A stretch of DNA of 31,173 nucleotides. Source: an uncultured Prevotellaceae bacterium. GTDB taxonomy: Bacteria; Bacteroidota; Bacteroidia; Bacteroidales; Bacteroidaceae. The position numbers were made by a program, and so were the translations under genes. Numbering within the stretch: the first letter of the stretch is position 1; every line of letters begins with the position of its first letter. Of this stretch, positions 15,320 to 22,468 are shown one piece after another. Below the pieces are notes generated by a model. The model was not told where the DNA came from. It made no database searches and saw only the letters and a list, made by a program, of their open reading frames with translations. The stretch covers positions 1 to 31,173 of the forward strand of contig CALBJW010000074.1 of the NCBI GenBank assembly GCA_937893145.1, written 5' to 3'.

Positions 15320-18247
15320 TTAACGGCGTTTAACTTCAGCAAGTGGCTTATACTTATATTTAAACTGTGTAGGAACCTTTGTGCCCTTAGCATCATAGTG
15401 GTTACCATCTGCATATACAAGTGGACCATCAATAGCCTGAATTACTGCTGATGATGAGTTATTGATATAGAACTGGTAAGGGTTGTCTGTTTGACTCATC
15501 ACCTTACTACTTGTACCTGTACCAACACTTGCAATCCAGTATTCTGCAGCCTGAATGTTGTAAAGACCTGGAGTTGTCACAACGTTGTGTTTCTCTCCGA
15601 TATTGTCTGTAACGGTCATACCGCTTGCAGAAACATCCACCTTAATCTTATATGGGCGACCAGGTGAGAAGTTACCTGTAGCATAGCTGACTGTATATGT
15701 GCCATATTCATCAGGTTCAACAGTGTTGATAGGATAAGTCTTAGCACCTATAGTAACAACATCACCATTGATATTCTCTGCCTTTACCTGCTCTGCAGTA
15801 CCTGTTGCTCCGATAAGCTCTGTCTTGGCAGACTCGTATGAGGCAGATTCGAAGCCGTTGTCAACGAAGATTGAGTTATCCTGAATGTGGTACTTAACAA
15901 AGTCGAGCATTACCTCACGAAGGAGGGAAGCTGAGTCTGTGCTGTTCTCCAAGTCGTATGCTTCAGCAGCAATCAAGTCATCAACAGTAGGAAGACCCAT
16001 TTCGTATGCCTTCTGCATAGCTGAGTTAACTGGAGCATAAACAGTGTAATGGTAGTTGTTCAAGAGGTATGAAGCCTTTTCCTTTGAAGATGTGCCTGCA
16101 GGAGCCTTTTCTGCACCTACATCACCGTATGTCTTAAGGTTGAAGAGGTTACCGAAACCTTCTGGAGTTGCTGCTGCCCACTTATCCTTTGAGTTAGAAG
16201 GGTTGAGTGCGCCTGACTGACGAAGAATAGCAAGGAACTCAGAGAATTCTTCATGTTCTGCAAGACACATTTCTACAGACTTGCGTGTACCCATGATTGG
16301 TCCATCAAGAATAAGCGCAACACCGTTCTCTGGTCCAGGATATGCTTTAATAATATTGAGTGGATATTCGCGCTCTGTCTGGAATGAACCCCAAACACGA
16401 TCGCCATCATTGATACCTTCTACGCGAACAAAAGTATTACCCTTTGTCCTGTAGTACTGACGACCAGGTTCATAGTCAGTTGTTACGATAATGTTATCGA
16501 GGAGGTTCTCAATACGGTCATAAAGTGCTGTACCCTTTGCAGTGACATCCTGGTTCTGGACAGTGTAAATCTTGTCACCTGTCTTTTCCCACTTACCAGA
16601 TGTCTCGTTGAGGTTACACTTATATACTTCTGCATAGATACGCTTGTTCTTTTCCTTTGACTGGTCAAAGTGGAACTCCCAAAGCTGTGACTCCTTCTGT
16701 CCGTACGACACAGGGTCAACGTACGACAAGAGTCCCTCGTTTGTAGGTACCAAGAAGATATAACGTGACACCATAGAGTTGAGGTACTTATCGTAGTCAA
16801 GACATGAGATAGCATTCTCGATAATCTTGAAGTTTGCAGTATCTATGACAGCAGGGAAAAGAACTGACTTGTAAGCTGTTGGTGCATATACTTTGGTAGT
16901 CTTGTAAACTACACCATTACATCCAAGTGTCACACTCTTTATCTTATCCTGAGTAAGTTGAAGTGGCTCATTGGCATCATTGAGAACATCCTGGAAACGA
17001 GAAGGTACAGAACCCACAAGCGACTCGAGCATGTTAACATTTACAAGATTGTCAAGAACTGAACTTGGAGTATTTTTGATAGTTTTATAGTAGTTCTTTA
17101 TAACTTCACCTTCAGTATCAAACCACTCCTGGAGTGCCTCATCTGTAGGAACAAGCATCACAGCCATATCCTCCATCATCGCATCACGAGGGTCACCAGA
17201 AAGTGGCATGTAAGCATTCCATCCTGGGTCGAACTTGAGGGAAGCATCAAATGTGTTGTTGTTCTTGTCCTTCTCAAACTTAGTGCTTGACTGACGAGTA
17301 GAACCGTTTGAACGATCTGAGAAATAACGTTTGATGAAGACTGAGTCTTTCTCTGTACCACCCCAGTAAGCCATTGAATAGCTCTTGTCATAATCTGGTG
17401 CTGCAAAGCGATCAAGGATGCCGCTGAAGATCTGAGTTTCAGGGTCCTTACGGATAATATCTGCCATATTGTCAAGTGGCATGATAACCCTATCTACCTG
17501 ATGAATGAAACCATTCTTACAGAAGATGTTTGGCTTGATAACCTTTGCATTGTTCACATACACGTCATCGTTCTTGTGAGTGCCTGCTGGCTGATTGTAG
17601 AGGAAATCCACATCGGCGTCAGTAATCTTGTTCGAAGCAAGGAACTTGTAAGTGAAGTGAAGCATTGGTGCAGAGTTTGATGCGTCTGTGTACATCACGA
17701 TTGTGTCGTGATTGTGTTTGATCTCATCAAAACGGGAGTTCTGTGGGAGAACCTTGGCTGCAAGAGAGTCTGTTGATTTTACTGCAAGAACGGAATCGTA
17801 GAGCGATACTGAAGATGAACGGCGGCAGACCTCACCCTTTACTGGACCTTCAGCTGTAGAAAGCATTGAAGTAGAATAAGGGTTATCGATCATTGCAGAA
17901 TAAAGCAAGAGCTTCTTCTGGGCTACCGATAATTTCTCATAGCTCTTAATGCCCCAAGAGTTTGACTTAAAGAACTCTGCGAAAGCATCGTCATTGGCGA
18001 TGAACATTGTTTTACTACCGGTCTTAGAAAGCACTTCTGCTTCACCAAGATCGTCAATCAGACGTAAGCATGTCTTGAAATTACCCTGGTCCTGCATGTA
18101 ACCATAGATACTGTTCAGATTAGATGGCTGATCAGAATCGAGGTCGTACGTGTCGGAACAAGAGTTCATTCCAAAAGCAGCTACGAACAGAGCACCTCCC
18201 ACCAGGAGTTGTCTGCATAGTTTTGTCCTTTGAAAATTGTACAACAT
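15320..18247 (-). CDS. Large lipoprotein with four FAS1-like repeats, first gene of the operon
   Basis: This 975-residue protein has a lipoprotein signal ending at MNSC (Cys30). Four segments carry the FAS1 H1-type motif: KTMFIANDDAFAEFF (about 80-95), AVMLVPTDEALQEWF (about 360-375), RYIFLVPTNEGLLSYV (about 490-505) and HYTVYAPVNSAMQKA (about 740-755). Closing segments such as NGFIHQVDRVIMP and NGVVYKTTKVY follow. The boundaries are roughly 47-270, 275-465, 468-670 and 675-870, read by eye. The C-terminus ends in the basic tail EVKRR. FAS1 repeats generally mediate binding or adhesion; no catalytic site is seen. As the promoter-proximal gene, 11 nt ahead of SusC, it should be the most abundant product of the operon. 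Its exact role is unknown. Confidence 0.8.
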   Translation of the reverse strand: MLYNFQRTKLCRQLLVGGALFVAAFGMNSCSDTYDLDSDQPSNLNSIYGYMQDQGNFKTCLRLIDDLGEAEVLSKTGSKTMFIANDDAFAEFFKSNSWGIKSYEKLSVAQKKLLLYSAMIDNPYSTSMLSTAEGPVKGEVCRRSSSVSLYDSVLAVKSTDSLAAKVLPQNSRFDEIKHNHDTIVMYTDASNSAPMLHFTYKFLASNKITDADVDFLYNQPAGTHKNDDVYVNNAKVIKPNIFCKNGFIHQVDRVIMPLDNMADIIRKDPETQIFSGILDRFAAPDYDKSYSMAYWGGTEKDSVFIKRYFSDRSNGSTRQSSTKFEKDKNNNTFDASLKFDPGWNAYMPLSGDPRDAMMEDMAVMLVPTDEALQEWFDTEGEVIKNYYKTIKNTPSSVLDNLVNVNMLESLVGSVPSRFQDVLNDANEPLQLTQDKIKSVTLGCNGVVYKTTKVYAPTAYKSVLFPAVIDTANFKIIENAISCLDYDKYLNSMVSRYIFLVPTNEGLLSYVDPVSYGQKESQLWEFHFDQSKEKNKRIYAEVYKCNLNETSGKWEKTGDKIYTVQNQDVTAKGTALYDRIENLLDNIIVTTDYEPGRQYYRTKGNTFVRVEGINDGDRVWGSFQTEREYPLNIIKAYPGPENGVALILDGPIMGTRKSVEMCLAEHEEFSEFLAILRQSGALNPSNSKDKWAAATPEGFGNLFNLKTYGDVGAEKAPAGTSSKEKASYLLNNYHYTVYAPVNSAMQKAYEMGLPTVDDLIAAEAYDLENSTDSASLLREVMLDFVKYHIQDNSIFVDNGFESASYESAKTELIGATGTAEQVKAENINGDVVTIGAKTYPINTVEPDEYGTYTVSYATGNFSPGRPYKIKVDVSASGMTVTDNIGEKHNVVTTPGLYNIQAAEYWIASVGTGTSSKVMSQTDNPYQFYINNSSSAVIQAIDGPLVYADGNHYDAKGTKVPTQFKYKYKPLAEVKRR

Positions 18248-18336
18248 AATATTAGGATAGATTAGATTTGTCTATTCTAGATTAGTGAAAAAAATGGATT
18301 AAATCATTCAATCTGCCACGAGGGGTTGCACGGCCA

Positions 18337-18350
18337 TATTTGCGCAAATA
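18337..18350. promoter_or_regulatory. Perfect 14-bp palindrome, operator-like
   Basis: TATTTGCGCAAATA is a perfect palindrome flanked by CGG and CCG three and one bases away. It lies about 20-30 nt downstream of the predicted start site of the large operon and within its leader. Its position fits a repressor site, or an RNA element at the 5' end. No regulator gene is present in the window, so the binding protein is unknown. Confidence 0.45.
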
Positions 18351-18375
18351 ACCGATTCGCCATTCATAGCAAGTG

Positions 18376-18407
18376 CAAAGAAACAAAATTTATCTTAATT
18401 AAACAAA
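18376..18407 (-). promoter_or_regulatory. Promoter of the FAS1-SusC/SusD operon
   Basis: On the minus strand, TTTG (18407-18404) is separated by exactly 20 nt from TTTCTTTG (18383-18376), one mismatch from TAnnTTTG, and GCACTTGC follows. Transcription should start near 18369, giving a leader of about 120 nt before the first ATG at 18247. The 18408-18497 stretch behind it is A/T-rich with no further feature that I recognise. Confidence 0.6.
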
Positions 18408-18621
18408 ATTTTACACAACGAAATGCTTTACAACGTAAAATTTAACAATTAGAGGGGCGTTTTGTACAATAATAAAGGGGATTGAATTAAATTTATGTTT
18501 TAAAAAAGGCTTTAAAAGTCCACTTTGTTCACTTACAAAAACATGAATTCATTCTCTAATGGAAGGCAAAAACATTATGCGAAAGGGCAAAATTCGGCTA
18601 CAAATACTTTGCAAAAACACT

Positions 18622-18731
18622 ACCGTATGTTTTGCCAAAAACTACCGCAAGTTTGAGGCAACTCGACCGTATGTTTGAGGTCAAACGACCGCAAGTTTTA
18701 CATCAAACGACCGCAAGTTTGAGGCTAAACT
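18622..18731. repeat. Five tandem units with exact 22-bp period
   Basis: The core ACCG(CA/TA)(A/T)GTTT recurs at 18622, 18644, 18666, 18688 and 18710, always 22 bp apart. Most units continue GAGG and then end in CAAACG or a variant. Units 1 and 3 read ACCGTATGTTT; units 2, 4 and 5 read ACCGCAAGTTT. There are no unique spacers, so this is not a CRISPR array. The 22-bp step equals about two helical turns, which would put each core on the same face of the DNA. Confidence 0.85.
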
Positions 18732-18747
18732 TGCGGTCGTGTTTTTT
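18708..18747 (+). terminator. Terminator-like hairpin formed by the last repeat and an inverted copy
   Basis: CGACCGCAAGTTT (18708-18720) and its exact reverse complement (18727-18739) form a perfect 13-bp stem with the 6-nt loop GAGGCT. On the plus strand it is followed by TG and a T6 run (18742-18747). This is the shape of an intrinsic terminator for rightward transcription, yet no plus-strand gene lies nearby. On the minus strand only TTTGATG follows, so termination of the GH43 message here would be weaker. Confidence 0.55.
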
Positions 18748-18826
18748 ATCACAAAAAATGATGAATTTCAAATGTTCAATAAGTGAACAAAGTGGACTTT
18801 TAAAGCCTTTTTAAAAACTTGTTTTT

Positions 18827-21751
18827 TCACTTAAACATCACTTTCTTGCCATTAACTATATATATGCCTCGACCTGGTGAAACTACCTTTCTTCCATAGA
18901 GATCATATATACCTTCTTGCTTTGTGCGTTCAGGCATGTTAGTCTTAACATTCTCAAGAGGAGTGACACCTTCTGGAGAGAAATCATTCACTCTGTTAAG
19001 CATTGTGCTGAGTGCTTTGGCATCATCTGCAGTCAACTCTCTGTCGTATATCAACAAATCATCGAAGTAAGCATCTGCTGAGCCCCAGAAAGAACCAAGA
19101 CCAAGATAGAAATACTGTGCAGACTTAACAAAATCCACAACCTTGCCAAAGTCGAATGCATCCTTGCCTACACTTCCTGCAAATGACGAGTTCAATGTGC
19201 TACTTGTCTTGTACTTTGAAAGGCCATCTACATAGAGAGCATAACCATTTTCTTTTGATATTGTTACTGTTACGAGATGCCAATCTGATATCTTTATGAG
19301 GTCTGGCTTCTTTGTGTCAGGGTGGTTGACGTCAAACCAACTGCCTTCGTTATCATTAAATCCAAGATAGGTATTTCCTGTGAAGAAGAGGCGTGGACCC
19401 TGTGCTGCCGAACTGAGACTACCAAAGAACGACCAAAGTGCATCAAAGAGGTTGTTGTCAGTTCTATTTACCCACAAACTAACCGTGAAGGCATCTATAT
19501 CCTTGCCAAGAAGAGGATTTGGAATTCGTGCATAGCTATTCGAGCCTTGTGCTGCGAAATACTGATGAAGCACCTTTCCGAAGCGGTCCCAATCTGTCTC
19601 GAACGTAGGGACAACTCCTGTTGTGGTACTTGAACGACTAAGTATAGCCTTCTGTGTGTCATCATACAGGTTATAAGATGGCTTTTGGTCGAAGTTGTAA
19701 TATGCTACTATTCCGCTTGTTGCATCACCTGTGAGTTCACCCATCTGCTTTGCGACAGAAGAGTATTCCTTCTCCCAGTAATAATTTCCTGCCTCTAAAC
19801 GAGCTGTAAGCTTGAGCGGAACGTCTTCTGCTATAGGATTATACTTACCAGTATTTGATACGATTTCTGGAGCAGTAGAATTCCATGTGAGCTCTACATT
19901 CTCGTTGGTCTCGAACATAAGCGACAAATTCTTTGTGACACTTGTAAAGTTTGTCACACGGAACCTATCCGAGTTGTTCTGATAATTGTATGCGATTGCA
20001 TACTGTGGCTGCATCTTATATCCCCAGATTGGTACACCACAACTTGTATTGCCAGCTGTGCAACAGATTGCAGAGAAGCAAAGGGCTTTAGCGGTACTTA
20101 CTGTGTTTTTATAGGATGCAGAAGTTCCTTGAATAGTTTGTTCTGACATTACGCCATCATAAACTGTTCCTCCAATCTTGATTCTGATATAAGATTTGCC
20201 TTCATCTGTATATTCCCAAGTTCCTGTGTAACTTCCTGTTATCTTTCCATCTTCGCTAAGGTGAATAGTCTTTGGGGTAGATGCTGCATAGTTCTCATAG
20301 TCGAGTTTGTAAGGATGCATAAGGAAATGATAATCGCCTGCAATGTCCTTTGCAGACCATGGTTGCTTAGTAGCGATGGAATCATCATTCCAAGTCTCAC
20401 CATTAAAGTGGAATGGTGCTGCACACAACCATCCCGACTTGTTGATAAACAACTGATGAGCACGCATTGCATGTGCTGCATTCTTTCTTTCTGCATCATC
20501 CAAAAACTTTGTATGGAACAACACGAATGAGCGGCCGTTATCATCTGTACAAGCAGAATTGTGACCATGTGCACATTCTCCTAATGTTTGCAGACCCCAA
20601 TTTTTATATGAACCTGTCAACTTCATACCTTTATTTGTTGCTGCACGAGGACCATAATTCATCTGGTACGAGGTGTTTATAGCATTGCTGTTATTTGCAT
20701 CTACATACGGACCTGTTGGGGAAGTAGAACGGAAAATACGCATTTCATAACCACCTGAAGGTGAGAAGAATCCATAACTCATAAACAGGTAATAATAGTT
20801 GCCAATGTGCTGAATGTAAGAACCTTCACCACTAACATAATAACCTCCTGCAATACGATGACCAAAGTAAGCATCATCGGATGTGGCATTAGGAGTATTA
20901 CCTGTTCCTCCATAAGTATATGTATAATCGCGGAGACCTGTATTCTTGTCCAATTTCAACATGAAAATACCACCGGACCAAGATCCGTATGCCATCCACA
21001 ATTCGCCCTCTTCATCAAAGAATACACAAGGGTCAATACAATTAGGATAGTAAGTTCCCCACTGATTTGTCTTATATCTTGTTGGGAGTGTTGACTGTGG
21101 ACCAAGTACTACTTCTAAATCTGTATTTTTGTAATCTACAGATTTTCCATTTCGTACCTGACCATCGAATCCTCCAAACACAATTGGTCCTTCATACTTA
21201 AATGGACCTTTAGGGCTATCACTGGTCAAAAGTACAACAACAGAAGCCCAGTTGTCACCATTCAAACTGAGGTAATAAAGCCATTTCTTAGTATTAGGAT
21301 TGTAAACGATGTCTGGTGCCCATTGGTCACCTTGTACCCAACCCGCAACATTGTCTGCATATATGGAGCAGAATTTTCCTGCATCAAAGGAAGAAAGAGT
21401 AACCTCTTCAACATCCGTTGAGCCTGGAAGACAACGCTTTACTTTGTGTACAGGACAACTCTGGAAGGCTTTATAGGCACTTGAACTATTGTAACCTCCC
21501 TGATAATAATTATATATACCTGTCCATGTCTTGAAATCCTTTGTTTGTGCTCCAACATAGTGGGAACCATAAACATAAAAATACTTAGAAATAGGATCCC
21601 ATACAACTGATGGATCATGAATACTGAATCCGTTGACTGTAGTAGTAGAATACTTGTACTTACCAGTCAAATCAGCAGTTTGCAGCGCTATCTGTGCTCT
21701 GCTCATCAAGCAAAGCATAAAAAAAGCAATTAATGTTAATAGTTTTTTCAT
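18827..21751 (-). CDS. Secreted GH43 arabinanase-like glycoside hydrolase with LamG-like domain
   Basis: Residues 1-19 are a signal peptide (SRA-Q). The five-bladed GH43 domain (about 28-480) shows the expected residues: base Asp46 in HDPSVV, transition-state Asp240 in NCIDPCVFF, and acid Glu309 in VSGEGSYI. WAPDIVYN and the AHGHNS segment resemble the metal-site region of arabinan endo-1,5-alpha-L-arabinosidases. A beta-barrel follows (about 490-600) of the kind found after the catalytic domain in Abn2-type arabinanases, with GTWEYTDEGKSYIRIKIGG. A LamG/concanavalin A-like domain (about 690-925) has VAYYNFD and AFTVSLWVNR. The C-terminus (GIYDLYGRKVVSPGRGIYIV, ending KVMFK) resembles type IX secretion tails. 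Arabinan is the best substrate guess; other GH43 activities are possible. It has its own promoter and lies upstream of the transporter operon. Confidence 0.88.
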   Translation of the reverse strand: MKKLLTLIAFFMLCLMSRAQIALQTADLTGKYKYSTTTVNGFSIHDPSVVWDPISKYFYVYGSHYVGAQTKDFKTWTGIYNYYQGGYNSSSAYKAFQSCPVHKVKRCLPGSTDVEEVTLSSFDAGKFCSIYADNVAGWVQGDQWAPDIVYNPNTKKWLYYLSLNGDNWASVVVLLTSDSPKGPFKYEGPIVFGGFDGQVRNGKSVDYKNTDLEVVLGPQSTLPTRYKTNQWGTYYPNCIDPCVFFDEEGELWMAYGSWSGGIFMLKLDKNTGLRDYTYTYGGTGNTPNATSDDAYFGHRIAGGYYVSGEGSYIQHIGNYYYLFMSYGFFSPSGGYEMRIFRSTSPTGPYVDANNSNAINTSYQMNYGPRAATNKGMKLTGSYKNWGLQTLGECAHGHNSACTDDNGRSFVLFHTKFLDDAERKNAAHAMRAHQLFINKSGWLCAAPFHFNGETWNDDSIATKQPWSAKDIAGDYHFLMHPYKLDYENYAASTPKTIHLSEDGKITGSYTGTWEYTDEGKSYIRIKIGGTVYDGVMSEQTIQGTSASYKNTVSTAKALCFSAICCTAGNTSCGVPIWGYKMQPQYAIAYNYQNNSDRFRVTNFTSVTKNLSLMFETNENVELTWNSTAPEIVSNTGKYNPIAEDVPLKLTARLEAGNYYWEKEYSSVAKQMGELTGDATSGIVAYYNFDQKPSYNLYDDTQKAILSRSSTTTGVVPTFETDWDRFGKVLHQYFAAQGSNSYARIPNPLLGKDIDAFTVSLWVNRTDNNLFDALWSFFGSLSSAAQGPRLFFTGNTYLGFNDNEGSWFDVNHPDTKKPDLIKISDWHLVTVTISKENGYALYVDGLSKYKTSSTLNSSFAGSVGKDAFDFGKVVDFVKSAQYFYLGLGSFWGSADAYFDDLLIYDRELTADDAKALSTMLNRVNDFSPEGVTPLENVKTNMPERTKQEGIYDLYGRKVVSPGRGIYIVNGKKVMFK

Positions 21752-21790
21752 GTATAAAGGAAATTATGCATAATAGTTTGTTTTCGGCTG

Positions 21791-21798
21791 CAAACTTA
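21791..21798 (-). promoter_or_regulatory. -7 promoter box for the GH43 gene
   Basis: The minus strand reads TAAGTTTGCA, a match to TAnnTTTG, about 40 nt before the GH43 ATG, giving a leader of roughly 33 nt. The -33 region is poor: TTTC or TTG at non-ideal spacing, with a T10 run in the spacer. The promoter may therefore need an activator or be weak. Confidence 0.5.
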
Positions 21799-21914
21799 CA
21801 AAAAAAAAACGAAACAAGAAAATATTATGCCAAGATAGCGAGTATTCTGCTTGAAAAAGCTTTTTAGTAGAGGGAAGCATTCATTATAAGAATAATATTG
21901 CACATAGACATATA

Positions 21915-21957
21915 CAAAAAAATGGCATGTACCAACAAGTTGATACAAGCCATTTTT
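21915..21957 (-). terminator. Intrinsic terminator after rplQ, end of the ribosomal cluster
   Basis: AAAAATGGC (21918-21926) pairs with GCCATTTTT (21949-21957). The loop folds further through TGTA/TACA and CAA/TTG pairs. On the minus strand the stem is followed by an uninterrupted T-run ending TTTG. It begins 19 nt past the rplQ stop and separates the ribosomal cluster from the GH43 gene. The stretch 21799-21914 between them holds nothing else that I can identify. Confidence 0.85.
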
Positions 21958-21976
21958 AATATTAAAAGCAAATTAA

Positions 21977-22465
21977 TTATTCTGCTGGAGTCTCTGCTGG
22001 AGCTTCTGTTACTTCAGTTGCTTCAGCTGCTGGAGCTTCTGCCTTTGGAGCAGACTTACGAGAACGACGAGTACGAGTCTTCTTAACTTCGCTCTTCATC
22101 ATGTTCTCATCAAAGTCAACGAGTTCGATGAATGCCATATCTGCATCATCGTTTGCACGCTTACCGAGCTTGATGATACGAGTGTAACCACCCTTACGAT
22201 CAGCAACCTTTGGCGAAACAACACCGAAGAGTTCAGAGATAGCATACTTGTTCTGGAGGTAGCTGAATACAACACGACGTGAAGCAGTAGTATCCTCCTT
22301 TGACTTTGTAATCAATGGCTCAACATACATACGAAGAGCCTTAGCCTTTGGAAGTGTAGTGGTAATTCTCTTGTGCATAATAAGAGAAGTTGCCATGTTT
22401 GAAAGCATAGCTGCACGGTGAGCATGCTTACGACCAAGGTGATTAAAATTCTTATTGTGTCTCAT
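21977..22465 (-). CDS. rplQ: 50S ribosomal protein L17
   Basis: L17 binds 23S rRNA domain III near the exit tunnel. The conserved core is present from the start: MRHNKNFNHLGRKHAHRAAM, then ATSLIMHKRITTTLPKAKAL, RMYVEPLITKSKED, and the GYTRIIKLGKRANDDADMAFIEL segment. At 162 residues it is longer than the roughly 127-residue E. coli protein. The extra length is a C-terminal tail from about residue 128: a basic run (KKTRTRRSRKSAPKAE) then an Ala/Glu/Thr/Pro-rich stretch, common in Bacteroidota. It is the last gene of the alpha operon, 3 nt after rpoA, and precedes the terminator. Confidence 0.98.
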   Translation of the reverse strand: MRHNKNFNHLGRKHAHRAAMLSNMATSLIMHKRITTTLPKAKALRMYVEPLITKSKEDTTASRRVVFSYLQNKYAISELFGVVSPKVADRKGGYTRIIKLGKRANDDADMAFIELVDFDENMMKSEVKKTRTRRSRKSAPKAEAPAAEATEVTEAPAETPAE

Positions 22466-22468
22466 TTT

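Larger units (their letters stand above)
18498..18816. repeat. 319-bp element bounded by long inverted repeats (MITE-like)
   Basis: The left arm 18498-18535 and right arm 18780-18816 are reverse complements over about 37 bp, differing only by one base in an A-run. Both contain GGCTTTAAAAGTCCACTTTG or its complement. The arms enclose a tandem 22-bp repeat array and a terminator-like hairpin. No open reading frame of substance lies inside, so if it is mobile it is non-autonomous. I see no clear target-site duplication. It begins 10 nt past the stop of the GH43 gene and ends about 90 nt from the operon promoter. It could instead be a structured 3' region. Confidence 0.6.

Noticed and set aside
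18670..18677. TATGTTTG inside the repeat array as a plus-strand promoter
   Set aside because: It matches TAnnTTTG, but the nearest TTTG upstream is only 14 nt away and the match follows from the repeat sequence itself.
18622..18739. Possible CRISPR array
   Set aside because: The repeats are directly adjacent at 22 bp with no unique spacers and no cas genes nearby.
18632..18814. Plus-strand 60-codon frame with repeated TTASLR segments
   Set aside because: It is a by-product of reading through the 22-bp repeats; it has no promoter at a credible distance, and the repeat period is not a multiple of three.
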